64,000 nt of DNA from Candidatus Latescibacterota bacterium. GTDB lineage: Bacteria > Latescibacterota > UBA2968. The stretch is from the NCBI GenBank assembly GCA_022823725.1, contig JAJEHL010000017.1:124001-188000 (forward strand), in the 5' to 3' direction. The position numbers and the translations under genes were made by a program. Shown here one piece after another: positions 35,298 to 43,657 of this stretch (position 1 is the stretch's first letter; every line of letters starts with the position of its first letter). The notes under the pieces are model-generated. The model was not told the DNA's origin, searched no databases, and saw nothing but the letters and a program-made list of their open reading frames with translations.

Positions 35298-36165
35298 ACA
35301 GATTGTTCGACTGGGTGTTATAGGTGGATCTGGTGTTTATCACATGGAAGGTGTGGAAATCGTAGCCGAACATCGCCTTGCCACACCTTTTGGCAAGCCA
35401 TCAGATGCAGTTGTCGAAACGCGTATAGGCGACCAATCGGTATATTTTTTGCCCCGTCATGGACGCGGGCATGTGCTGCTGCCTTCTGAAGTGCCCTATC
35501 GCGCCAATATATATGCCATGAAACAGATGGGCGTGACGCATCTGTTGTCGATAAGTGCTGTGGGAATTATGCGGGAAGCTATAAAACCGGGTGATATGGT
35601 GGTGCCCGACCAGATTTTTGATCGCACCCGCGGCATCCGTGCGAGCACATTTTTTGGTAAAGGCATTGCCGGACATGTGGCCTTTGCCGATCCTTTTTGC
35701 GGCGAATTGCGCGACTTACTGCTGGCTGCTGCAAAAAACTCCGGAGTAACCACCCACGATGGTGGAACGTATATCTGTATGGAGGGGCCGCAGTTCTCCA
35801 CACGCGCAGAGTCCCATTTTTATCGTCGAGAAGTCAATGCGACCGTGATTGGAATGACGGCTTTGCCCGAAGCCAAGCTCGCACGCGAAGCCGAAATGTG
35901 TTATGCGATGCTGGCTATGGGCACCGATTACGATTGCTGGCATGAAGCAGAAGAAGATGTGTCGGTAGAAGCCGTAATCGCTGTGTTAAAAGCCAATGCC
36001 GAGCACGCAAATCAAATTGTATGTACATTGGCCGCACAGTTGCCCAGAACATCGGATTGCGATTGTCTCAATGCCGCACAATTTGCGATTATCACATCGC
36101 CAGATGCAATTTCCAGCGCGGCAAAAGAACGTCTCGGTCTTTTATACGATAAGTACTGGACCTGA
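35290..36165 (+). CDS. mtnP: S-methyl-5'-thioadenosine phosphorylase
   Basis: 291 residues from ATG 35290 (MPEQIVRLGVIGGSGVY), overlapping the divIVA stop. The enzyme splits methylthioadenosine with phosphate to give adenine and methylthioribose-1-phosphate. MTAP motifs: GVIGGSGVY, PRHGRGH (about 57), SAVGIMREAIKPGDMVVPDQ, TYICMEGPQFSTRAES (about 165) and GMTALPEAKLAREAEMCYAM (about 190). The last favours MTA phosphorylase over guanosine/inosine phosphorylases. Methylthioadenosine is the by-product of polyamine synthesis, so it could recycle the product of the aminopropyltransferase at 22.6 kb, though they are not linked in an operon. Confidence 0.93.
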   Translation: MPEQIVRLGVIGGSGVYHMEGVEIVAEHRLATPFGKPSDAVVETRIGDQSVYFLPRHGRGHVLLPSEVPYRANIYAMKQMGVTHLLSISAVGIMREAIKPGDMVVPDQIFDRTRGIRASTFFGKGIAGHVAFADPFCGELRDLLLAAAKNSGVTTHDGGTYICMEGPQFSTRAESHFYRREVNATVIGMTALPEAKLAREAEMCYAMLAMGTDYDCWHEAEEDVSVEAVIAVLKANAEHANQIVCTLAAQLPRTSDCDCLNAAQFAIITSPDAISSAAKERLGLLYDKYWT

Positions 36166-36166
36166 C

Positions 36167-36232
36167 GTAGATGTGGGTTGAACTGCTGGCGCAGTTGTAC
36201 ACCGTTCCAAACCCACATCTACAATAATTTTT
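36167..36232 (+). terminator. Branched terminator-like hairpin abutting the NUDIX start
   Basis: Perfect 13-bp outer stem GTAGATGTGGGTT (36167-36179) / AACCCACATCTAC (36210-36222), enclosing AACTGC (36181-36186) / GCAGTT (36191-36196). AATAATTTTT follows and runs to the ATG at 36233. TACAAT (36220-36225) in the same stretch could be a -10 giving a leaderless NUDIX transcript. Confidence 0.6.
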
Positions 36233-36697
36233 ATGATCGACAATAGCTGGTACATACGCCCCAAAGGGTTGCGAGAACGTCACGCTGCAGGCGGTGTAGT
36301 CGTGCGTCGGGATGGCGATCAGGCATTGTTGGCTCTCGCCCGCGAGAGAGGGCATACCGACTATGTATTGCCCAAAGGGCACATTGAAGCGGGCGAGAAA
36401 ATCGAATATGCTGCCAGACGAGAGATCGAAGAAGAAGTGGGAATATCAAAACTGCAACTCGTAGAAAAACTCGGCACAAAAGAACGGCTTGATTTTTACA
36501 AGACAGAGTGGAAAATAACACATTATTTTTTATATCTGACCGACCAGATTGATGCCGTGCCAACCGATACAACACATCATGAAAGCATGTCCTGGGTCCC
36601 GCTTGATCCGCTGCCCACTTTTTTTTGGCCGGAACAACGCGCGCTAATCAAAGAAAATGCATGTCAAATTTGGGAAGCTGTGGATAGAAAGGAATAA
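36233..36697 (+). CDS. NUDIX hydrolase
   Basis: 154 residues. The complete Nudix box is at 49-71: GHIEAGEKIEYAARREI then EEEVGI, fitting G-x5-E-x7-REUxEExGU. The box follows LPKG, and the earlier strand has HAAGGVVVRRDGDQALLAL. The type with KGLRERHAAGGVVVR and WVPLDPL resembles the Ap4A/ADP-ribose group, but the substrate is not determined. There is no ribosome site; the ATG follows directly on the T-tract of the hairpin upstream. The gene ends 1 base before the TraR/DksA-type gene, so they are in one operon. Confidence 0.93.
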   Translation: MIDNSWYIRPKGLRERHAAGGVVVRRDGDQALLALARERGHTDYVLPKGHIEAGEKIEYAARREIEEEVGISKLQLVEKLGTKERLDFYKTEWKITHYFLYLTDQIDAVPTDTTHHESMSWVPLDPLPTFFWPEQRALIKENACQIWEAVDRKE

Positions 36698-36698
36698 A

Positions 36699-37070
36699 AT
36701 GACAAACCAAGACCTGAAGTATTTCAAAAAACTTTTAGAGACCAAACGCTCCTCTATCGTAAAAGACCTGGGCACTTTACAGAGCCATTCCATGCAGATC
36801 ACCTCGGCAGAATCGTCGGGCGACCTGACGTATTCAGATCACATGCCCGATTTGGGCAATTCGACCATGGAACGCGAAAAGGCTTTTCTATTTGCAGCAC
36901 GCGACGGTGCTTATCTGGACCAAATTGACGCTGCTTTAACGCGCATCAAAAATCGCAAATTTGGCATGTGCCGAGAGTGTAAATCTCCCATCCCCAGAGC
37001 GAGATTAGAAGCTGTACCAACTACGGAAATTTGCGTTCCTTGTAAAGAAAAACAAAACAAATTAGCATGA
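36699..37070 (+). CDS. TraR/DksA-family zinc-finger protein
   Basis: 123 residues from ATG 36699, with AAAGGA seven bases upstream. A coiled-coil hairpin (LKYFKKLLETKRSSIVKDL ...) is followed by DHMPDLGNSTMEREKAFLF. The C-terminal C4 zinc finger reads GMCRECKSPIPRARL, then ICVPCKEKQ. DksA-type proteins bind RNA polymerase's secondary channel and work with ppGpp; the short form here may be a general regulator or a YocK-type protein. It precedes lspA by 9 bases. Confidence 0.88.
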   Translation: MTNQDLKYFKKLLETKRSSIVKDLGTLQSHSMQITSAESSGDLTYSDHMPDLGNSTMEREKAFLFAARDGAYLDQIDAALTRIKNRKFGMCRECKSPIPRARLEAVPTTEICVPCKEKQNKLA

Positions 37071-37079
37071 GGTATAATT

Positions 37080-37577
37080 GTGAGATTTTTGTGGATTACA
37101 GGTGTGGCATTGGTACTGGATCAACTTACAAAATGGTGGGTGTTGCAAACCATGACCCTGGGCGAATCTGTACCGGTGCTGGGATCTTTTTTTAAGCTGA
37201 CCTACATTCACAATCCAGGCGCAGTATTCGGCATCCGATTGGGCAATCCATACCTGCATCTATTACTGGCTTGTGTGGCACTTCTCGTGGTTGGTGGATT
37301 GCTGTGGCGTATCCCTCCCGAAGATCGCCTCGCAGCCATTGGTTTGGCTCTGGTGTTGGGAGGTGCAATTGGCAATATTATCGATCGCGTGCGATTCGGT
37401 GTCGTAATTGATTTTCTCGATTTTGGCATTGGAACTGCGCGGTGGTGGATTTTTAACCTTGCGGATACCTGTGTCAGTGTGGGAACCGCTCTCTTAATTT
37501 TTGCTTTTGGCATCACATCTAAACGCCGTGAGACAGTGTACAAAAGTGATTCATCTAAAAATTCTGCCCCAACATGA
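37080..37577 (+). CDS. lspA: Lipoprotein signal peptidase (signal peptidase II)
   Basis: 165 residues from GTG 37080, with GAGG seven bases upstream. An inner-membrane aspartyl protease that removes the signal peptide of lipoproteins. Four membrane helices are visible. Motifs: ALVLDQLTKWWVLQ, the box THIHNPGAVFGI (here YIHNPGAVFGI), GGAIGNIIDRVRFGVVIDFLDF with the first catalytic Asp, and FNLADTCVSVG with the second. Several lipoproteins in this window (adaptor, serpin, 20.9 kb gene) would be its substrates. Its 3' end overlaps the rluD-type gene by 32 bases. Confidence 0.96.
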   Translation: MRFLWITGVALVLDQLTKWWVLQTMTLGESVPVLGSFFKLTYIHNPGAVFGIRLGNPYLHLLLACVALLVVGGLLWRIPPEDRLAAIGLALVLGGAIGNIIDRVRFGVVIDFLDFGIGTARWWIFNLADTCVSVGTALLIFAFGITSKRRETVYKSDSSKNSAPT

Positions 37578-38526
37578 AGGCCAGCGTCTGGACCGCTACT
37601 TGGCCGATCAACGCCCTGAACTTTCGCGTTCACGCCTTCAAAAACTGATTGCCGAAGGTGCTGTTTGCATCAACGGGAAGACAACGCGGTCGAGCTATCG
37701 GGTGGTGGCTGGCGATAGCATCACAATAAACCTACCCCCTCCAATAGATAGTGCAATTAATCCAGAGGATATTCCTCTGGATATTTTTTTTGAAGATGAT
37801 CATGTACTGGTGCTCGACAAACCTGTGGGTATGATTGTACATCCGGCGGGAAGAGTGAACTCGGGAACACTCGTCAATGCCCTCCTGTCACACTGCACGC
37901 ATTTATCGGGTATCAACGGGGTTTTGCGACCGGGTATTGTACACCGGTTAGACAAAGACACATCGGGGCTGATGGTCGTCGCCAAAAGTGATGCAGGGCA
38001 TCGCGGATTGGCCGCCCAGTTGGAAGCCCGTGCAATGGAGCGGCGTTATCTCGCGCTGATATGGGGGGGCTTTGAAGCAGATGAAGGGCGCATAGAAGCA
38101 CCAATTGGAAGGCATCCCAAAGACCGAAAGCGAATGGCCGTTTCTCAGAAAGGAAGATATGCAGCAACGCGCTGGAAAATAAAGGCGCGCTACGATTTTC
38201 TCTCTTTGCTATCTCTCGCGCTGGAGACGGGTCGTACACACCAGATCAGAGTGCATCTCGCGCATCTCAATCGCCCTGTATTTGGCGACCCGCTATACGG
38301 TGGACGCGAGGAGCGGCTGTCTGGTATTGCCCCCCTGTTTCGGAGAGAGGCAACCCACCTGCTCGCGCAAACAAATCGACAGATGCTCCACGCGACTCAA
38401 TTGACATTCGTGCATCCCGTAACAAAAAAAGAAATGATGTTTGAAGCACATCCGCCAGAAGATATGCAGAAGATTCTTGCTTATTCCTCATCATCTTCTT
38501 CTGGCATAAGCACAAATTCGGGATAG
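37546..38526 (+). CDS. RluA/RluD-family rRNA pseudouridine synthase
   Basis: 326 residues taking GTG 37546; GTG 37528 is also possible, and the ribosome site is weak for both. An S4 RNA-binding domain opens it (GQRLDRYLADQRPELSRSRLQKLI). The catalytic motif GIVHRLDKDTSGLMVVAKSD contains the nucleophilic Asp (RLDKDTSG). ETGRTHQIRVHLAHLNRPVFGDPLYGG follows. It isomerises specific uridines of 23S rRNA; lspA-rluD is a common order. The C-terminus is odd: SSSSSSGISTNSG is encoded opposite the Asp/Glu tail of Amt, a 46-base tail-to-tail overlap. Confidence 0.93.
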   Translation: MIHLKILPQHEGQRLDRYLADQRPELSRSRLQKLIAEGAVCINGKTTRSSYRVVAGDSITINLPPPIDSAINPEDIPLDIFFEDDHVLVLDKPVGMIVHPAGRVNSGTLVNALLSHCTHLSGINGVLRPGIVHRLDKDTSGLMVVAKSDAGHRGLAAQLEARAMERRYLALIWGGFEADEGRIEAPIGRHPKDRKRMAVSQKGRYAATRWKIKARYDFLSLLSLALETGRTHQIRVHLAHLNRPVFGDPLYGGREERLSGIAPLFRREATHLLAQTNRQMLHATQLTFVHPVTKKEMMFEAHPPEDMQKILAYSSSSSSGISTNSG

Positions 38527-39863
38527 GCGTCAATTCCCAATTCTCCAACATCCTGCCCCAATTGTTCGACCTGACGCGACACGCGCACACTCAACGTCAT
38601 AGCAAGTACGCGCCAAAACACCCACGAAGTCACAAACACGAATGCGCCAACCGCCACGATGCCAATCAATTGCACGCCTAAGTTGCCGCCGCCAGCGATG
38701 CAGACCGCTATGGTGCCCCAGATACCGGCGAATAAGTGAGCCGGTATTGCCCCAACCACATCATCCAGCTTGACCTTTTCCAGAAACTTGATCCCAGCAG
38801 TACACAAAACCGCGCCAATAGCACCAATGATGACTGACCAGTAGTGATCGACAATATCAGGGCCAGCAGTAATCGAGACCAGACCGGCGATTGCGCCATT
38901 CAGCCCGGCGAACAGATCTACACGTCCCAGGATGGGCCGCGAAACGAAAAGAGCTGTCACAACACCGGCTGCGGCTGCCAGGTTGGTATTGACCAGCACA
39001 TGACTCATCGCGACCACGTCAAGCACGCTTCCCAATGCCAGTTGCGATCCGCCGTTGAAGCCGAACCAGCCGAACCACAGAATAAAGACACCCAGTGTTA
39101 CTATCAAAATATTAGAGGGTGGCGTGGATTTGACCGTACCATCGCTGCGGAATTTCCCGAACCTCGGTCCAACGACTATCGCACCAGCAAGTGCCGCCCA
39201 GCCACCGGTGCTATGCACAATGGTCGATCCAGCAAAATCCTTGAAACCCATCGCACTTAGCCATCCTTCGCCCCATGTCCACGCACCGACGATGGGATAG
39301 ATAATCGCTGTCAGCACCAAAATAAAAACAAAGAACGACCACATCTTAACGCGTTCGGCCAGCGCTCCAGAAACAATGGAAGCAGTGGTCGCGACGAAGA
39401 CCATCTGGAAAAACCAGTCGGACATGGTGGAATAGCCGTTCTTAACCACGGCCGCCGTTGCGGCCTCATTTCCCGCTATTAGAGCGATCTCATCGCCAGA
39501 TGGTCCGTATAAAAACTTAAATGAACCAATCACACTCCCCACATCGACGTACATGAGATTATAGCCGATAAAATAGTAGGCAAGCCCGGCAATGGAATAG
39601 AGGCCGATATTCTTCAGGCAGATCATGGAGGCATTCTTGGTGCGCACAGAACCGGACTCGAGCATAGTGAACCCCGCACACATCCACATCACCAGCGCGC
39701 CCCAAATGAGAAAAGAAAAAGTATTGAAAACGAACAGGGTTTCCTCGTCAACCGCTGCCTGTGCAGCGGTCGTAGCACACGCAAGAAAACCGAGTACCGC
39801 GAGTGTCTTTCCCACCAGGGTAGTGAACCGATGATGAATAAGGGCTTTAGAAAACGTTCGCAT
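38481..39863 (-). CDS. amt: Ammonium transporter Amt
   Basis: 460 residues from ATG 39863, which has GGGAGGAG six bases upstream (a longer reading from 39878 is less likely). A signal-peptide-like N-terminus (ATTAAQA) precedes about eleven membrane helices. Family motifs: FSFLIWGALVMWMCAGFTMLESG (start of TM1), DFAGSTIVHSTGGWAALAGAIVVGPR (with a conserved His of the channel) and FNGGSQL, then HLFAGIWGTIAVC (second His). Amt carries ammonium. It ends PEEDDEE. It lies 43 bases after the histidine-kinase gene on the same strand, so it is probably the last gene of that signalling operon. No GlnB/GlnK gene is next to it, which is unusual for amt. Confidence 0.93.
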   Translation of the reverse strand: MRTFSKALIHHRFTTLVGKTLAVLGFLACATTAAQAAVDEETLFVFNTFSFLIWGALVMWMCAGFTMLESGSVRTKNASMICLKNIGLYSIAGLAYYFIGYNLMYVDVGSVIGSFKFLYGPSGDEIALIAGNEAATAAVVKNGYSTMSDWFFQMVFVATTASIVSGALAERVKMWSFFVFILVLTAIIYPIVGAWTWGEGWLSAMGFKDFAGSTIVHSTGGWAALAGAIVVGPRFGKFRSDGTVKSTPPSNILIVTLGVFILWFGWFGFNGGSQLALGSVLDVVAMSHVLVNTNLAAAAGVVTALFVSRPILGRVDLFAGLNGAIAGLVSITAGPDIVDHYWSVIIGAIGAVLCTAGIKFLEKVKLDDVVGAIPAHLFAGIWGTIAVCIAGGGNLGVQLIGIVAVGAFVFVTSWVFWRVLAMTLSVRVSRQVEQLGQDVGELGIDAYPEFVLMPEEDDEE

Positions 39864-39906
39864 AACTACTCCTCCCATAGTGATGAGACAGTGCCTCCAT
39901 TCCCTC

Positions 39907-42069
39907 TTAGCTCGCTACCTCTTCAGTCGTCACCGCGGGCGGCACCAAAGGCAGTTCTACTACCATCTCGGTGAATTCACCGGGTTCGGATACGACCCGG
40001 ATGGTTCCCCCGTGTTCGCGTACAATATCATTGGAAAGGGCAAGACCGAGGCCAGTGCCCTTGTCTGTCGGTTTGGTGGTAAAGAAAGGATTGAAAATTT
40101 TATCGACAACCTCGGGCGGGATCCCATTTCCGTTGTCCCGTATGCGCACCTCTATTCGATCATCCAGGCGTCTGGTAACCAGCGACAGGGTAGGGAAATA
40201 GGTCTCGCCAGCATCTGCTTCGATAGCACGCCGTTTCTCGTCAGTAGCGTAACAGGCATTACCTACCATGTTGAGGAATACGCGCCCCAGGTCCTGCGGA
40301 ACGACCTCAATTAGCCCTGCATCTGGATCGAAGTCCGTCTCAATGGTCAAGTTGAAATCCGCGTCAGTCGCCCGTGCACTGTGGTAGGCAAGGCGGGCGT
40401 GTTCATCGAGCAGGTTGTTAATTTCAGTGGGATGTCGTTCGCCAGAGCCTCGCCCCATCTGGAGCATGTCGTGAACAATGCTGTCTGCGCGGTTGCCGTG
40501 TTGGCGAATGCGCCCCATGTTGTCGCTGAGATCCTGGCAGATCTCGTCAACCAATTCGCGCTGCTCCTCATCCAGGGCCTCGGCACTCTCGTCCAGAACC
40601 TCCACCAACTCCTCCATTAGTTCTTCCGACGCTTCCGAGAAGTTTTTCACAAAATTCAGCGGATTCTTGATCTCGTGCGCCACACCTGCAGTGAGTTCGC
40701 CGAGCGCGGCCAATTTTTCACGCATGACGATCTGATCCTGCGCCACACGCAATTCATCCAGCACCTTTTCGAGCTCTGCGTTCTTAGATTGCAACTCTTC
40801 GGCCAGTTTTTCCACCAGATTCAGGCGCTGCACCTCCAGCGCGTGGCGGCGAAAAACTTCAAGAGCTGCGGCCATGTCTGCCACCTCGTCGTGCCCACTG
40901 ATCTCGACCCTGCCCTCCAGATCGCCATCAGCCATGCCGCGCATTCGATCCGATAGCTTTTCAAGACGGCGCAACAACACCCGCCCCACGAACAAATAGG
41001 CAATCAGCACCGCCCCAATAATGCTGATCACGTTCAAAACCAACAGAAGATTGCGCCCGGTGCTTATCGCCTGCGTGGAAGCGCGGGTCGCTTCCCGCGC
41101 GCTCATGCGGGCCTCGCTTACCAGCCCCTCGGCTTCGGCGACCATATCCAGAGCGAGAGACTGATTGCGTGCGAGCAGGTCCCGCTGGTGCCCGGCGAGT
41201 TCGAGTTCTCGCGTACGCAGGTCAAACCCTCCTTGCTCTCCCAGACCCAACTGGAACAGACGAGCGCACGCCGGAGCGACCTGACTCCGCGCGCTGGCCG
41301 TTCCAAGTGCAGATAGGCTCCGCTCAATCCTGCCTTCAGCAGCCTCAAAGCGCTCCCGCAATGGCTTAATCAGGGGCGCGTCCGAAAGATTGAAAGCACT
41401 CGACAGAAGCTGGATTGCTATGGTGGCGTCCGCTTGCAACGCAGATAGATGGCGATAGCGCTCAAACTCATTTTCCGAAAAGTGCTGACTGCGCGGCGCA
41501 GGTGCCTCGCCGAGATTGCGATACCCCGTCATAGCGTAGAACAACTGATCGTCAATGAGCGGAACCAGAACACCAACCAATTCATTGCGCAGTTCGGCCA
41601 GTTCTGATCGCAGGGCTTCGCTCCGCGCTTGCAGAGCAAAACGCCTGGCTACCGAGCTTTCAATTGCCTCGATATTTGAGATCAGCGTACCACCCTGGGC
41701 GAGAATGCGCCTAAAGCGTTCCTCCTCTTCGCCTTGCTGCGTCAGAGCCGCTAACTGCGCCTCAAAGGTGCTTCGCTCTTTAGCGATCTCTGCGGTAACC
41801 TGGGCAAATGCCTTCGGCGTTGCGGCTGCGACCAGGCGCGGAGCTGCGGCTACAAGGGCACCGCTTTGCTGCGCAACTCCAAAAGCAGCCGCCATTCCGG
41901 GCACACTGCCTTCATTCACGCGGCTTTGCGCATCACCCACGCGATTGAAGGAAAACCAGCCGACGAGACTCGCTCCCATAGTGAGGATTACAGCACCGCC
42001 AATACCCAGATAGAGTTGCGACGAAATGCGAAAGCGCCCTTCGAACAGGCGTTTCAACATACCGGTCAT
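39907..42069 (-). CDS. Sensor histidine kinase with long periplasmic domain and HAMP
   Basis: 720 residues. TM1 at about 18-42, a 300-residue helical periplasmic region, TM2 at about 345-368 (LLLVLNVISIIGAVLIAYLFVG), then a HAMP domain (RRLEKLSDRMRGMADGDLEGR) and a coiled coil. The H-box LGELTAGVAHEIKNPLNFVKN contains the phosphorylated His. An acidic insert follows, then HATPase: NLVGNACYA-type N-box (here FLNMVGNACYA), DNGNGIPPEVVDKIFNPFFTTK and GTGLGLALSNDIV. There is no receiver domain. It overlaps the periplasmic binding-protein gene by ATGA, suggesting that protein is its ligand sensor. Confidence 0.93.
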   Translation of the reverse strand: MTGMLKRLFEGRFRISSQLYLGIGGAVILTMGASLVGWFSFNRVGDAQSRVNEGSVPGMAAAFGVAQQSGALVAAAPRLVAAATPKAFAQVTAEIAKERSTFEAQLAALTQQGEEEERFRRILAQGGTLISNIEAIESSVARRFALQARSEALRSELAELRNELVGVLVPLIDDQLFYAMTGYRNLGEAPAPRSQHFSENEFERYRHLSALQADATIAIQLLSSAFNLSDAPLIKPLRERFEAAEGRIERSLSALGTASARSQVAPACARLFQLGLGEQGGFDLRTRELELAGHQRDLLARNQSLALDMVAEAEGLVSEARMSAREATRASTQAISTGRNLLLVLNVISIIGAVLIAYLFVGRVLLRRLEKLSDRMRGMADGDLEGRVEISGHDEVADMAAALEVFRRHALEVQRLNLVEKLAEELQSKNAELEKVLDELRVAQDQIVMREKLAALGELTAGVAHEIKNPLNFVKNFSEASEELMEELVEVLDESAEALDEEQRELVDEICQDLSDNMGRIRQHGNRADSIVHDMLQMGRGSGERHPTEINNLLDEHARLAYHSARATDADFNLTIETDFDPDAGLIEVVPQDLGRVFLNMVGNACYATDEKRRAIEADAGETYFPTLSLVTRRLDDRIEVRIRDNGNGIPPEVVDKIFNPFFTTKPTDKGTGLGLALSNDIVREHGGTIRVVSEPGEFTEMVVELPLVPPAVTTEEVAS

Positions 42070-43238
42070 GGTTGCATCACATCCCGCAACGTGTCGATAG
42101 ATCGATAACTGCCATCGCTATCAATCACGGTGAGAAAGACAGCATCCGAACCCTGATTATCATTTTCGCCGTAACGAAGTTCAAAGCCGTCGAGATCAAT
42201 GGTGTCTGCACTACGCAAACTGTTGAGAAACCCGGCGCGATCAACCTCCCTGCCACAGCGTTCGAGAGCGGCGATAGCCAATCGACCCGCCAGATAGCCT
42301 TCGTAGGAGACAAAGCCGGGAGTCGCTTCGGGCGCGTGGGCCGCCAGAGCACGGCGATAGGCAATACCAATGCGCGGGATATTATCTGTCGGAAAAGGTA
42401 CGACCTGAGTGACGAAAACCCCAGCACCAGCGCGACCGAGTTCCTTGGCTAATGCATTGCTGCCCACAAAAGAGATGGTCATGAACACGGGATTCAAATC
42501 CGTGTGCCGCGCCCAGGCTATCAGCGTTGCCACCGGATGATAAGCACCGATCAGGATTACGGCATCGGGAGTTGCACTACGCAGAGCAAGCAAAGCTGTC
42601 TTTACGGCCGTAGTATTGCGCGGGTACACACCAATTACCACCGGCTTCATGCTGCGCCGCTCAAGTGCCTGCAACACGCCGCGGTAGCCCGCCTGTCCAA
42701 AGGAATCGTCCTGGTATATCACGGCGATGCGTTTAATGCCCAGGTCTGTGGTCAAACGAGCGACCATAGCCTCGGTCTCCTGGTTATAGGACGCCCGCAG
42801 ATTAATCACATTTTGCCACCTGGCTTCACGCAGGAAAGCGGCACCGGTAAAAGGGGCGATGTAAGGAACGCCCGCAGCCGCAGCCACAGGCGTAGCAGAA
42901 AGCGATGTAGGCGTACCGACAGCACCGATCAGCGCGAAAACCCCTTCCTGTTCAATCAGGCGACGAGTATTGGCGATAGCAGCTTCGGGTTCATAAGCGT
43001 CATCGAGAGACAACAATGTTAGCAACCGGCCATGCACGCCGCCCCGCGCATTGGCCTCCTGAAAAGCTGCCTCAATTCCGACCCGCATGTTCTTGCCCAG
43101 TTCTTGGGCGGGGCCACTAAAAGCGGCGGACTGTCCAAAAAGAATGCGCACGTCAGAGATTCCGGATTCTTCCGCGCGGATTTCTACAATCAGCAAAACG
43201 AGTAGTAAAACCGCACAACTGTAGCGCGTACTGCTCAT
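42066..43238 (-). CDS. Branched-chain-amino-acid-type periplasmic binding protein
   Basis: 390 residues with a signal peptide (SCAVLLLVLLIVEIRA, cleavage near 22). The type I periplasmic-binding fold (LivJ/Peripla_BP_6) shows as VRILFGQSAAFSGPAQELGKN, EAAIANTRRLIEQEGVFALIG, IKRIAVIYQDDSFGQAGYRG and a second lobe after about 240. Ligand is unknown; the family binds amino acids, amides and short-chain acids. No ABC permease or ATPase is near. Instead it overlaps the histidine kinase downstream and the anti-sigma kinase upstream, each by ATGA. This points to a sensory rather than transport role. Confidence 0.9.
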   Translation of the reverse strand: MSSTRYSCAVLLLVLLIVEIRAEESGISDVRILFGQSAAFSGPAQELGKNMRVGIEAAFQEANARGGVHGRLLTLLSLDDAYEPEAAIANTRRLIEQEGVFALIGAVGTPTSLSATPVAAAAGVPYIAPFTGAAFLREARWQNVINLRASYNQETEAMVARLTTDLGIKRIAVIYQDDSFGQAGYRGVLQALERRSMKPVVIGVYPRNTTAVKTALLALRSATPDAVILIGAYHPVATLIAWARHTDLNPVFMTISFVGSNALAKELGRAGAGVFVTQVVPFPTDNIPRIGIAYRRALAAHAPEATPGFVSYEGYLAGRLAIAALERCGREVDRAGFLNSLRSADTIDLDGFELRYGENDNQGSDAVFLTVIDSDGSYRSIDTLRDVMQP

Positions 43239-43657
43239 CCATTCCTCCGCTTAATCAGAGTAAGATGGTTCTTATTCTCCTCGCGGCGATAGTGTACATC
43301 GTCCATCATAACGCGCATCAGATGGATGCCCAGCCCCCCTATCGGTCGATCTTCTATCCCCGAGTCCAGGTCTGGTTCGGGGGCATCGTCCAGTGGATTG
43401 AAGGCATGCCCGTCATCTATAATCTCAACGGTGAAGACATCCTCATCCGAGATCAGCGTGATCTCTATCTCATGACTCGCATCGTCGTCGTATCCGTAGT
43501 TCATAGTATTGACGATCAATTCTTCGAGAACGAGATCGACCTGGTACACGAGATCGGGGGGCCAATCCCCCACCTCGCCGAGTTCTGCCACGGCGTCGTG
43601 CAGCCGATCCAACTCACTGAGATCCGACGCAATACACAGAGAACGCTTCACTTTCAT
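43235..43657 (-). CDS. Anti-sigma-factor serine kinase, RsbW/SpoIIAB-like ATPase
   Basis: 140 residues from ATG 43657 with AGAGATAGG upstream (a TTG at 43675 is also open). HATPase_c_2 fold: N-box VLEELIVNTMNYGYDD, G1 box IIDDGHAFNPL and G2 box GGLGIHLMRVMMDD. Proteins of this type phosphorylate a STAS antagonist and hold a sigma factor or other partner. The antagonist gene is at 45.3 kb on the same strand; no sigma gene is in the window. It overlaps the response regulator-PP2C gene and the binding-protein gene by four bases each. Confidence 0.9.
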   Translation of the reverse strand: MKVKRSLCIASDLSELDRLHDAVAELGEVGDWPPDLVYQVDLVLEELIVNTMNYGYDDDASHEIEITLISDEDVFTVEIIDDGHAFNPLDDAPEPDLDSGIEDRPIGGLGIHLMRVMMDDVHYRREENKNHLTLIKRRNG

